Part shown: in pieces, positions 56,811 to 64,000 of the stretch | Position numbering within the stretch: the first letter of the stretch is position 1 | Layout of the letters: the number at the start of each line of letters is the position of its first letter | Assembly (NCBI RefSeq): GCF_002222055.1 | Contig: NZ_MUGS01000005.1 | Coordinates: forward strand, 125,319 to 189,318 | Direction of reading: 5' to 3' | Source of the DNA: Flavobacterium araucananum | GTDB taxonomy: Bacteria > Bacteroidota > Bacteroidia > Flavobacteriales > Flavobacteriaceae | DNA length: 64,000 nucleotides | The notes under the pieces: generated by a model | What the model was told of the DNA's origin: nothing | The model's database searches: none | Seen by the model: only the letters and a program-made list of their open reading frames with translations | Made by a program: the position numbers and the translations under genes

Positions 56811-57770
56811 ATGCAATACACAATACTCGGAATTGTTTTAATGATAATAATGTTACTTTATTTTATAGTAGCAAATAGATTTAACATCATTGATAAGCCT
56901 AACGAAAGAAGCTCACATACAGAAATTACCTTAAGAGGTGGCGGGATTATTTTTTGGTTTGCCGCTCTACTTTATTTTATTCAAAACATTCAGAGCAATT
57001 ATTTTTTCTTTACAGGAATAACATTGGTTAGTTTGGTTAGTTTTTGGGATGATATTCAAAGCTTGTCTAATAAGATTAGAATATCAATTCATTTTCTTGC
57101 GATTACTTTGATATTTTATGATTTAGGAGTTTTTAATTTAATACCATTATACGGGGTTATCATCACTTATATTCTAGCCATTGGTTTAATTAATGCGTAC
57201 AACTTTATGGATGGTATTAATGGTATAACAGGATTATATACTCTGGCTGTTATGGGATCATTGCTATACGTAAATAAAAATATTCAGTTTTTTATTGATG
57301 CTGTTTTTATAAAGTATGCGATGATTGCCAGTTTAGTTTTTTTATTTTTCAATTACAGAAAAAAAGCTAAATGTTTTGCCGGAGACATTGGTAGTATAGC
57401 AATTGCCTTTTGGGTAATTTATTTATTTTTAAAGCTAATATTAGTAACAAATTCAGTTGTTTGGCTTTTATTTTTAGCGATTTATGGGGTCGATGCGATT
57501 TTTACTATTTTGCATAGATTATACCTCAAGCAAAATATTTTTGAAGCGCATCGTTTGCATTTTTATCAGGTTTTAAGTAATGAATATAAAATCGAACATA
57601 GGTTAGTTGCTTTGTATTATGCAATATTTCAAATATTAGTTTCGAGCTTGGTTGTGTTTTTATACCAAAAAGTTCAGGATGCATTGTTGTTTGTAATTAT
57701 AATTACACCTTTACTTCTGATATATTGCAGTAAGTTTTATTTGTTAAAGAAAAGAAACTTAAACTCATGA
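56811..57770 (+). CDS. Polyprenyl-phosphate HexNAc-1-P transferase (WbpL/WecA family)
   Basis: The initiating enzyme transfers a sugar-1-phosphate from a UDP-sugar to undecaprenyl phosphate. The 319-residue product has about 10 membrane segments, the DKPNERSSHTEITLRGGGI motif near residues 26-44, the DD pair in SFWDDIQSL near 78, the catalytic loop NAYNFMDGINGITG near 127-140 and an HRLHFYQVL His-rich loop near 244. RSSH(x)ITLRGGG is typical of the WbpL/WbcO branch. UDP-FucNAc, UDP-QuiNAc or a 4-amino derivative is the likely substrate given the neighbours. Confidence 0.9.
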   Translation: MQYTILGIVLMIIMLLYFIVANRFNIIDKPNERSSHTEITLRGGGIIFWFAALLYFIQNIQSNYFFFTGITLVSLVSFWDDIQSLSNKIRISIHFLAITLIFYDLGVFNLIPLYGVIITYILAIGLINAYNFMDGINGITGLYTLAVMGSLLYVNKNIQFFIDAVFIKYAMIASLVFLFFNYRKKAKCFAGDIGSIAIAFWVIYLFLKLILVTNSVVWLLFLAIYGVDAIFTILHRLYLKQNIFEAHRLHFYQVLSNEYKIEHRLVALYYAIFQILVSSLVVFLYQKVQDALLFVIIITPLLLIYCSKFYLLKKRNLNS

Positions 57771-58192
57771 TTCCTAAAGTAATTATGGGAGGAAATTTTT
57801 CTGATCATCGCGGAATTATATCATACGTAAATGATTTTAGTTTTAAGGATATAGAGAGATTTTATATCATAAGTAATTCTGATGATTATCCAATTCGTGC
57901 TTGGCAGGGGCACAAATTAGATTCGAAAAATTTTTATTGTTTGAATGGTTCTTTCAAAATTCATTTTGTAAAAATTGATAATTGGGAAAATCCATCGAGG
58001 GATTTAAGAATAGAGACCGTTTTCGTTTCCACTTTAGAGAGTAAAATTGTTCATATTCCTGCGGGATATGCAAATGCAATTGAATCACTTGAAAAAGATT
58101 CAAAATTAATTTCATTTTCGACTTTACCACTTTCGAATGTTAGGGAAGATGATGTTCGATATGATTCGAATTATTGGAATATTAATGGATAA
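57767..58192 (+). CDS. RmlC/WxcM-like cupin sugar-nucleotide isomerase or epimerase
   Basis: The 141-residue single cupin contains DHRGIISYVNDF near residues 13-24, IRAWQGHKLDSKNFYCLNGSFKI near 43-65 (GH metal/active-site region and CLNGS turn), IPAGYANAIESL and a C-terminal DDVRYDSNYWNI. It resembles both RmlC-type epimerases and FdtA/QdtA 3,4-ketoisomerases of similar length. It overlaps the aminotransferase gene by 8 bases and the previous gene by 4, so it probably acts on the same sugar as that aminotransferase. The reaction is undecided. Confidence 0.6.
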   Translation: MIPKVIMGGNFSDHRGIISYVNDFSFKDIERFYIISNSDDYPIRAWQGHKLDSKNFYCLNGSFKIHFVKIDNWENPSRDLRIETVFVSTLESKIVHIPAGYANAIESLEKDSKLISFSTLPLSNVREDDVRYDSNYWNING

Positions 58193-59324
58193 GAAAAGGA
58201 TTTTTTTGTCATTATCTGAGCAAAGTGGTTTTGAACAACAATATATTCAAAAAGCACTTGATTCTAGCTGGATTACTTCTGGTGGACCTAATGTGGATGA
58301 TTTCGAAAAAGAGCTGAAAAATTATATTAAAGACAGTTCGTTTGTTACCGCTCTAAATTCTGGAACCTCTTCGATTCACTTAGCACTAATTTTGTTGGGA
58401 GTTCAGCAAGGTGATGAAGTAATCTGTCAGAGCCTGACATTTTCAGCTTCGGCTAATCCAATTTTATATCAGGGAGCAATTCCCGTTTTTGTAGATAGTG
58501 AGTTAGATACCTGGAATATTTGTCCGGAAAATTTAGAAATTGCGATTAAAGACAGGATTAAAAAAGGTAAAAACCCAAAAGCAATTATTGCCGTTCATCT
58601 TTATGGGAATCCTTATAAAGTAGATGAAATCCATGCTGTTGCGGATCGATATGGTATTCCAATTATAGAAGATAGCGCAGAAGCTTTAGGGAGTTCTTAT
58701 AAAGGCAAGAAATGTGGGACTTTTGGAGATTTTGGAATTTTTTCATTTAACGGAAATAAAATCATTACAACTTCAAGTGGTGGTGCTTTAGTTACAAGTT
58801 CAAAAAGAATAAAAGATCAGGCTATTTTTTATGCCACACAATCTAAAGATAGTGCTGTGCATTATCAACATAGCCAAATAGGTTACAATTTTAGAATGAG
58901 TAATATTTGTGCAGGCGTTGGATTGGGGCAAATAAAAATTCTTGATAAAAATGTAAATTCAAGAAGAGAAATTCACAATTTTTACAAAGAAATTTTTAGC
59001 GATATTAAAGACGTTAAACTCCTTGAAACCATAAATGAAGATTACTTTTCTAATTATTGGTTGAGTACAATTTTAATAGAGCCCAATGTATCAGAGAAAA
59101 GAGATAGGGAAAGTTTAAGACTCGCTTTTGAAAATGAAAATATAGAAAGCCGCCCACTTTGGAAACCAATGCATCTACAGCCAATTTTTGAGCATTATCC
59201 TTATTATGGAAATGAAGTTGCTGAAAAGTTATTTGAAAAAGGTTTATGTTTGCCGTCTGGATCAAATCTTACAAATGAAGATAAAAATAAAATAAAAGAG
59301 GTTATTAGAACTTTTTTTAATTAA
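58185..59324 (+). CDS. DegT/DnrJ/EryC1-family sugar aminotransferase (PglE-like)
   Basis: The product (379 residues) keeps the PLP lysine, SFNGNKIITTSSGG with Lys192, so it is a true aminotransferase unlike the two His-variants at 40470 and 55439. Other motifs are SSWITSGGPNVDDFE near 27-41, NSGTSSIHLAL and EDSAEALGSSYKGK. It is most like PglE/LegC-type UDP-4-keto-HexNAc aminotransferases. With the dehydratase at 61800 it could give UDP-QuiNAc4N; with the cupin and RmlAB, a dTDP-3-amino sugar is an alternative. An upstream frame to 58137 is rejected; ATG 58185 overlaps the cupin by 8 bases. Confidence 0.82.
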   Translation: MDKKRIFLSLSEQSGFEQQYIQKALDSSWITSGGPNVDDFEKELKNYIKDSSFVTALNSGTSSIHLALILLGVQQGDEVICQSLTFSASANPILYQGAIPVFVDSELDTWNICPENLEIAIKDRIKKGKNPKAIIAVHLYGNPYKVDEIHAVADRYGIPIIEDSAEALGSSYKGKKCGTFGDFGIFSFNGNKIITTSSGGALVTSSKRIKDQAIFYATQSKDSAVHYQHSQIGYNFRMSNICAGVGLGQIKILDKNVNSRREIHNFYKEIFSDIKDVKLLETINEDYFSNYWLSTILIEPNVSEKRDRESLRLAFENENIESRPLWKPMHLQPIFEHYPYYGNEVAEKLFEKGLCLPSGSNLTNEDKNKIKEVIRTFFN

Positions 59325-59354
59325 GATAAAAAATAAAGAATATTATATTTTAAT

Positions 59355-59903
59355 ATGAAAATTGAAGAAACATTTATAAAAGATTTAGTAGTTGTAGAGC
59401 CAACAGTTTTTGGAGACGAAAGAGGTTATTTTTTTGAGTCATATAGCAAAACTAAGTTTGAAGATTTAGGAATTTATATAGATTTCGTTCAGGACAATCA
59501 ATCGTTCTCTAAGAAAGGAACTTTGAGAGGTTTACATTATCAAAACCCGCCTTTTGCACAAACAAAATTGGTTCGTGTTCTTGAAGGTGAGATTATTGAT
59601 GTTGCCGTAGATTTACGAAAAGATTCTCCTACATACGGAAAATCGTTTAGTGTTTTACTATCAGCCGAGAATAAAAAGCAATTATTAGTTCCGCAAGGTT
59701 TTGCACATGGTTTTTCTGTGATAAGCGAAACAGCATCTGTAATGTACAAGTGCGATCAGTTTTATAATAAAGCATCTGAAGGTGGAATTAAATTTGATGA
59801 TACTTCTTTAAATATAGATTGGGGAATGGATCTAAAAGAAGCAATCGTTTCTGAGAAAGATCAAATCCTTCCTTTTATAGACAATTGTAATAGTTTATTT
59901 TAA
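59355..59903 (+). CDS. rmlC: dTDP-4-dehydrorhamnose 3,5-epimerase
   Basis: RmlC epimerises C3 and C5 in dTDP-rhamnose synthesis. The 182-residue product has DERGYFFESYSKTKFE near residues 20-35, FVQDNQSFSKKGTLRGLHYQ, the catalytic His in GLHYQ (near 63), DLRKDSPTYGKSF and VPQGFAHGFSV near 115. Length is normal. It begins 30 bases after the aminotransferase gene and its stop overlaps the rmlD start by one base. Confidence 0.95.
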   Translation: MKIEETFIKDLVVVEPTVFGDERGYFFESYSKTKFEDLGIYIDFVQDNQSFSKKGTLRGLHYQNPPFAQTKLVRVLEGEIIDVAVDLRKDSPTYGKSFSVLLSAENKKQLLVPQGFAHGFSVISETASVMYKCDQFYNKASEGGIKFDDTSLNIDWGMDLKEAIVSEKDQILPFIDNCNSLF

Positions 59904-60748
59904 TGAAAAAAATACTTGTTACAGGATCAAACGGGCAGTTAGGGTCTGAGTTGGCTGTTTTGTCTTCAAATTATCCTCAATATGAATGGATTTTTGCTGA
60001 TCGAACTAAGGTTACTTTAGATGATTTAGAAATACTTCAAACTCAATTAGAAGTAATTCAACCCAATATAATTTTTAATTGTGGCGCTTATACGGCAGTT
60101 GACAAAGCTGAAACAGAAAAAGAATTGGCCTTTAAAGTAAATCATTTGGCAGTAGAATTAATTGCAAAATACGCTGAAGAAAATGATGTACAATTAATTC
60201 ATATCTCTACTGATTACGTTTTTGATGGAACGTCATCAATTGCTTTAAATGAAGATGAAGCTACAAATCCAATAAATGTTTACGGAGCCAGTAAAAGAGC
60301 TGGTGAAATTGCTTGTTTGCAAGAAAACCCAAATGCAATTATCATCAGAACTTCTTGGGTTTATAGTCAATTTGGAAATAATTTTGTAAAAACCATGCAA
60401 CGATTAATGCAGGAAAGAGATGCTTTAAATGTCGTAAATGATCAAATAGGTTCACCAACTTACGCTGCTGATCTGGCGCAAGCTATGATAGTGATTTTAA
60501 AATCTCCTGATTGGACTCCCGGGATTTACAATTATTCGAATGAAGGCGAAATAAGTTGGTATGAATTTGCGTTGACTATAAATGAATTTGGAGTGTATAA
60601 TTGCAATATTAGCGGCATACCATCTGCATCATATCCAACCCCGGCAAAGCGACCAGAGTTTTCATTATTAGATAAAAAGAAAATTAAAGAAGTTTATAAT
60701 TTAGTTATCCCAGATTATAAAGAGAGTTTAAAAAAGATGTTCATATAA
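59903..60748 (+). CDS. rmlD: dTDP-4-dehydrorhamnose reductase
   Basis: RmlD performs the last, NAD(P)H-dependent step to dTDP-L-rhamnose. The 281-residue SDR has ILVTGSNGQLGSELAVL, NCGAYTAVDKAETEKELAFKVN near 62-83, HISTDYVFDGTS near 101-112 and NVYGASKRAGE with the YxxxK motif, and IIRTSWVYSQFGNNFVKTM. Length is standard. Confidence 0.95.
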   Translation: MKKILVTGSNGQLGSELAVLSSNYPQYEWIFADRTKVTLDDLEILQTQLEVIQPNIIFNCGAYTAVDKAETEKELAFKVNHLAVELIAKYAEENDVQLIHISTDYVFDGTSSIALNEDEATNPINVYGASKRAGEIACLQENPNAIIIRTSWVYSQFGNNFVKTMQRLMQERDALNVVNDQIGSPTYAADLAQAMIVILKSPDWTPGIYNYSNEGEISWYEFALTINEFGVYNCNISGIPSASYPTPAKRPEFSLLDKKKIKEVYNLVIPDYKESLKKMFI

Positions 60749-60756
60749 ATATAAAT

Positions 60757-60817
60757 GATTTAGATTTAAGTTTTAGAATTTCAGCGATGTGAAATCTAAG
60801 ATTTAAGATCTAAAATC
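60757..60817. repeat. Imperfect inverted repeat between rmlD and rmlA
   Basis: The arms 60757-60782 and 60791-60817, made of AGATTTAAG/ATCTAAAATC-like units, are reverse complements with a few mismatches and an 8-base centre. They fill most of the 83-base gap. It has the same style as the AAGTTTCAAG repeat at 18249: simple A/T-rich tandem words arranged as an inverted repeat. Likely a dispersed intergenic element. Confidence 0.65.
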
Positions 60818-60831
60818 TAAAATCAAGATTT

Positions 60832-61716
60832 ATGAAAGGAATTATTTTAGCCGGAGGTTCTGGCACACGTTTACATCCTTTAACGCTTGCTATGAGTAAG
60901 CAAATGATGCCTGTTTATGATAAGCCAATGATTTATTACCCATTGTCTACCTTGATGATGTCAGGAATAAACGAAATATTAATTATCTCTACTCCACATG
61001 ATTTGCCTAATTTCAAAAAATTATTAGGAGATGGTTCTAGCCTAGGGTGTAAATTTAGTTATGCAGAACAGGCAATTCCTAATGGATTAGCACAGGCTTT
61101 TGTAATTGGCGAGGATTTTATAGGAGATGATGATGTTGCTTTGATATTAGGGGATAATATATTTTTCGGGTCTAATATGCAAGAGTTGTTAAAATCGAAT
61201 ACAAAACCAATTGGAGGTGTTGTTTTTGCCTATCATGTTTCAGATCCGGAGCGTTATGGAGTAGTAGAATTTGATGAAAATTTTAAGGCTATTTCTATCG
61301 AAGAAAAACCCGAAGAGCCAAAGTCAAGCTATGCAGTTCCGGGATTATACTTTTATGATAATTCTGTCGTAGAAATTGCAAAAAATATCAAGCCAAGTGC
61401 TCGGGGAGAATATGAAATTACGGATGTAAATAAAGTATATTTAGAGAAAGATGCTTTAAAAGTTGGTATTTTAAGTAGAGGAACTGCCTGGCTGGATACA
61501 GGAACTTTTAACAGTTTGATGCAGGCAGGACAATTTGTTCAGGTTCTTGAAGAAAGACAAGGTCTCAAAGTAGGTTGTATCGAAGAAATTGCCTGGAGAC
61601 AGGGTTTTATAAATGATGCTCAGCTCGAGGAACTTGCCTTACCTTTATTGAAATCCGGATACGGAACATATTTGATTGATTTTTTGAAACAAAAGAAAAA
61701 AGGTGTAAAAATTTAA
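60832..61716 (+). CDS. rmlA: Glucose-1-phosphate thymidylyltransferase
   Basis: RmlA makes dTDP-glucose and starts the rhamnose route. The 294-residue product has [20 protein letters not shown] near residues 4-23, [31 protein letters not shown] near 104-114, [20 protein letters not shown] and the C-terminal [17 protein letters not shown]. Length and motifs are standard. It is separated from rmlD by an 83-base inverted repeat. Confidence 0.97.
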   Translation: MKGIILAGGSGTRLHPLTLAMSKQMMPVYDKPMIYYPLSTLMMSGINEILIISTPHDLPNFKKLLGDGSSLGCKFSYAEQAIPNGLAQAFVIGEDFIGDDDVALILGDNIFFGSNMQELLKSNTKPIGGVVFAYHVSDPERYGVVEFDENFKAISIEEKPEEPKSSYAVPGLYFYDNSVVEIAKNIKPSARGEYEITDVNKVYLEKDALKVGILSRGTAWLDTGTFNSLMQAGQFVQVLEERQGLKVGCIEEIAWRQGFINDAQLEELALPLLKSGYGTYLIDFLKQKKKGVKI

Positions 61717-61753
61717 TTTAGCATAAGAAATAATTTTTTAACTCTTTAATTTG

Positions 61754-61761
61754 TATTTTTG
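61754..61761 (+). promoter_or_regulatory. Candidate -7 element before the WbpM-like gene
   Basis: TATTTTTG fits TAnnTTTG and lies 38 bases before the start at 61800. No TTG at the correct upstream spacing was seen. The dehydratase gene may thus have an extra promoter of its own. Confidence 0.4.
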
Positions 61762-61799
61762 TAGGAACGACAAACGTCACAGAATCAAACTCAATTAAA

Positions 61800-63767
61800 T
61801 TGAATACAGATAAACAACCTAAAATAACATCATTGTTGTATAACTCTTTTTCCCCAAGGAACCTTAGGGCTAACATTAACAACCTGAGCTACTTGCCTAG
61901 GTGGATTATTGTTGCAATAGATGTAATGGTTTTGATTTTTTCATTTACGTTTACTTATATGCTGTTCGAAGGAACTGCATTAGGATATATAATTACATCT
62001 CATCAGTTTTATTTTGTCACGAGTTTAATTGTTATTAATGTATTTTTCTTTTGGCTTTTTAGAACTTATTCCGGTATTATCAGGCATTCTTCCTATATAG
62101 ATGCGATTAAGTTGTTGTTCTCTCAAATGTCGGTTTTGGTGTTTTTCTTGTTTTTTAATTTAGTTTTTGAATTATATACAGGGCATAAAGCGTTTTTAAA
62201 CACGGCACTTTTTATCAATTTGGTTTTATCATTTTGCGGACTATTTTTATATCGTGTTATAGTAAAGCAAACTTTCGAATTATATTTTTCAGAAAAAACG
62301 AATTCTAAGCTAATTAGAACGGTTATTTACGGAACAGATGCCAATGCGATTTCGGTTGCTAATGCATTAAAATTTGAAACGCCTTCGCGATTTAAAATTG
62401 TTGGTTTTGTAGATAAAAATAATCAAAATGCATCTAAACGAATGTTAGATTTGCCAATTTTGATCTTGAGAAAAAAATTACCGGCTCTTATGCGTTCTGT
62501 AGCTGCAGAAGGTGTTATCATTGCCGATAAGAGTTTATCTAAAGAAGAACAATTAATTATTGTAGATCAATGTTTAGAGTTTAACTACAGAGTTTATACA
62601 GTTCCCTTAATTTCAGATTGGGAAAATCAAAAAGAGATTTCTCAAAAAGTAAAAAACATTCAAATTGAAGATTTACTGGAAAGAAAACCAATAGTTCTCG
62701 ATAGTAAATCTATATCTAAACAATTAAAAGACAAAACGATTCTTATTACTGGTGCTGCCGGATCAATAGGAAGCGAAATCGTAAGGCAGGTTTTAGGTTT
62801 CAATCCTAAAATGGTCATTATTTTAGATCATGCCGAAACACCTCTTCATAATTTATGTTTAGAAACGGCAGAGATAGGGTCTGAAACAAAAATTGTAGCT
62901 GTAATAGCGGATGTAAGAAGTAAAAAAGCATTAGAAAAAGTTTTTAAAAATTATAATCCTCATGTTGTTTTTCACGCTGCGGCCTACAAGCATGTTCCTT
63001 TGATGGAGGAAAATCCGTCGCAAGCTATCCAGACAAATATAAAAGGAACAAAAAATTTAGCTGATTTATCATGCAAATATCGTGTCAAAAAATTTGTAAT
63101 GGTATCGACAGATAAAGCCGTTAACCCGAGCAATGTGATGGGAGCCAGCAAAAGAATAGCAGAGAAATATGTACAGTCTCTATTCTTAAAAAATCAGAAA
63201 GAAAATATTGAAGGTTCTACTAAATTTATCACAACCCGTTTTGGAAACGTCTTAGGATCAAATGGATCAGTTGTACCTTTATTTACAAAACAAATTGCCG
63301 AAGGAGGTCCGGTTACTATAACACATCAGGATATTATTCGTTATTTTATGACTATTCCTGAAGCTTGCCAATTGGTTCTCGAAGCCGGAGCAATGGGTAA
63401 CGGAGGTGAGATCTATATTTTTGATATGGGTAAACCAGTCAGAATAATTGATTTAGCAAAAAAAATGATTAAACTGGCAGGCTTTATTCCTGACAAAGAG
63501 ATAAAAATTAAAATTGTTGGACTTAGGCCAGGTGAAAAGTTATACGAAGAATTATTAAATGATACTTCTAAAACGTTACCAACCTATCATAACAAAATTA
63601 TGATTGCTCAGGAAATACAAGATGAATACGAAAATTTGCATATCGAGATCGATGAGCTTATAGGTATCGCTGATTTTTATGATAATGATGATATTGTAAC
63701 TAAAATGAAAAAAATTGTTCCGGAGTTTAAAAGTATGAATTCTACTTTCGAAGTTTTAGATAAGTAG
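61800..63767 (+). CDS. Membrane-bound UDP-HexNAc 4,6-dehydratase (WbpM/PglF family)
   Basis: The 655-residue product has four membrane helices in the first 165 residues, a CoA-binding-like Rossmann domain (about 170-290) and a C-terminal SDR dehydratase domain: ILITGAAGSIGSEIVRQ near 316-332, AAYKHVPLMEENPSQAI near 392-408, the catalytic VSTDKAVNPSNVMGASKR near 437-454. It produces the UDP-4-keto-6-deoxy-HexNAc needed by the reductase at 52440 or the aminotransferase at 58185. The start is TTG; the first in-frame ATG comes about 42 codons later, inside the first membrane helix. A terminator follows. Confidence 0.92.
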   Translation: MNTDKQPKITSLLYNSFSPRNLRANINNLSYLPRWIIVAIDVMVLIFSFTFTYMLFEGTALGYIITSHQFYFVTSLIVINVFFFWLFRTYSGIIRHSSYIDAIKLLFSQMSVLVFFLFFNLVFELYTGHKAFLNTALFINLVLSFCGLFLYRVIVKQTFELYFSEKTNSKLIRTVIYGTDANAISVANALKFETPSRFKIVGFVDKNNQNASKRMLDLPILILRKKLPALMRSVAAEGVIIADKSLSKEEQLIIVDQCLEFNYRVYTVPLISDWENQKEISQKVKNIQIEDLLERKPIVLDSKSISKQLKDKTILITGAAGSIGSEIVRQVLGFNPKMVIILDHAETPLHNLCLETAEIGSETKIVAVIADVRSKKALEKVFKNYNPHVVFHAAAYKHVPLMEENPSQAIQTNIKGTKNLADLSCKYRVKKFVMVSTDKAVNPSNVMGASKRIAEKYVQSLFLKNQKENIEGSTKFITTRFGNVLGSNGSVVPLFTKQIAEGGPVTITHQDIIRYFMTIPEACQLVLEAGAMGNGGEIYIFDMGKPVRIIDLAKKMIKLAGFIPDKEIKIKIVGLRPGEKLYEELLNDTSKTLPTYHNKIMIAQEIQDEYENLHIEIDELIGIADFYDNDDIVTKMKKIVPEFKSMNSTFEVLDK

Positions 63768-63806
63768 TTTCGTGCAAATAATTGAACTTTGATTCAAAAT
63801 AATAAT

Positions 63807-63837
63807 AAAAAGGTGTTTTTTTAAAAAACGCCTTTTT
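63807..63837 (+). terminator. Terminator at the end of the polysaccharide locus
   Basis: AAAAAGGTGTTTTTT pairs with AAAAAACGCCTTTTT across 63807-63837 with one G-U wobble, and the stem ends in five T residues. It separates the WbpM-like gene from the next gene. Confidence 0.7.
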
Positions 63838-63953
63838 GCATTTTAAATAATTTATAAACGAATAAAAATCTTGTTAATTAAGTAGTCAGACAAGAATATA
63901 TAAAAATAGCTTTAAAGAAAACAAGATTACAATGTATTTGTAATAAATATAAA

Positions 63954-64000
63954 ATGAACGACAACAATAGCCCCAATGATTGGTTGTTTGAAATAACACC
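63954..64000 (+). CDS. Start of an unidentified gene (partial)
   Basis: From the ATG at 63954 the frame reads MNDNNSPNDWLFEIT and runs off the window. It follows a 116-base AT-rich stretch after the terminator in which no consensus promoter was found. The opening is faintly like the N-terminus of O-antigen ABC transporter permeases, but 15 residues are too few to name a family. Confidence 0.35.
   Translation, partial: MNDNNSPNDWLFEIT

Noticed and set aside
58137..58184. Earlier start of the aminotransferase inside the cupin gene
   Set aside because: The added 16 residues are an out-of-frame reading of the conserved cupin C-terminus; ATG 58185 fits the family.

Overview
The window reads as a chromosomal segment of a Bacteroidota bacterium, most likely a Flavobacterium or close relative. 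The DNA is AT-rich. Genes lack clear Shine-Dalgarno sequences. Several intergenic regions carry the Bacteroidota-type promoter (TTG, about 20 nt, TAnnTTTG). Ribosomal proteins L36 and S14 are the forms without zinc-binding cysteines, and a NusG-paralogue of the UpxY type sits in a polysaccharide locus. These points are seen in the sequence; the genus is inference.

Positions 1-13058 hold the S10-spc-alpha ribosomal superoperon in canonical order, from the last codons of rplC through rplD-W-B, rpsS, rplV, rpsC, rplP, rpmC, rpsQ, rplN-X-E, rpsN, rpsH, rplF-R, rpsE, rpmD, rplO, secY, infA, rpmJ, rpsM-K-D, rpoA and rplQ. Breaks in the tight spacing occur before rpsH (internal promoter plus hairpin), before rpsD (long bulged hairpin) and before rplQ (short GC palindrome). 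A terminator follows rplQ. Positions 13202-21250 hold housekeeping genes, mostly as single units with their own promoter or terminator: carA, eno, gltA, two guanidino-group hydrolases (DDAH-like and CtlX-like), a minus-strand marC-family gene, a CoA-binding protein gene and recR.

Positions 21298-63837 are a roughly 42-kb surface-polysaccharide locus of the Wzx/Wzy type. A first unit (21322-27546) encodes an outer-membrane export lipoprotein, a Wzc-type tyrosine kinase, a WbpP-type UDP-GlcNAc 4-epimerase, a UDP-glucose dehydrogenase and an UpxY-type antiterminator, and ends in a terminator. A new promoter (27719-27749) drives tviB-like, manC and rmlB genes, then a second export/chain-length pair (31282, 33799). 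Next comes a six-gene CDP-sugar cassette (34896-41777) with E3-like reductase, rfbF, rfbG, a reductase, a thiamine-diphosphate carboligase and rfbH, the gene set expected for a branched 3,6-dideoxyhexose of the yersiniose type. A very AT-rich core (41890-51316) holds seven glycosyltransferases, a Wzx flippase and a Wzy polymerase. Then follow glf, a WreQ/WbpK-like reductase, a gmd-fcl/colC-colD set pointing to GDP-L-colitose, a WbpL/WecA-like initiating transferase, a cupin isomerase and an aminotransferase, rmlC-rmlD-rmlA, and a WbpM/PglF-like 4,6-dehydratase. A terminator follows, and the last 47 bases begin another gene.

Together the locus could supply UDP-GlcA, UDP-GalNAcA, dTDP-L-rhamnose, UDP-Galf, UDP-QuiNAc or a 4-amino derivative, GDP-colitose and a CDP-activated branched dideoxy sugar. 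The most interesting part is the coexistence of two different 3-deoxygenation routes, each with a DegT-fold enzyme whose PLP lysine is replaced by histidine, and a CDP-sugar reductase whose domain order is the reverse of the classical E3. No tRNA, rRNA, CRISPR array, insertion sequence or gene-free stretch above 300 bases was seen.
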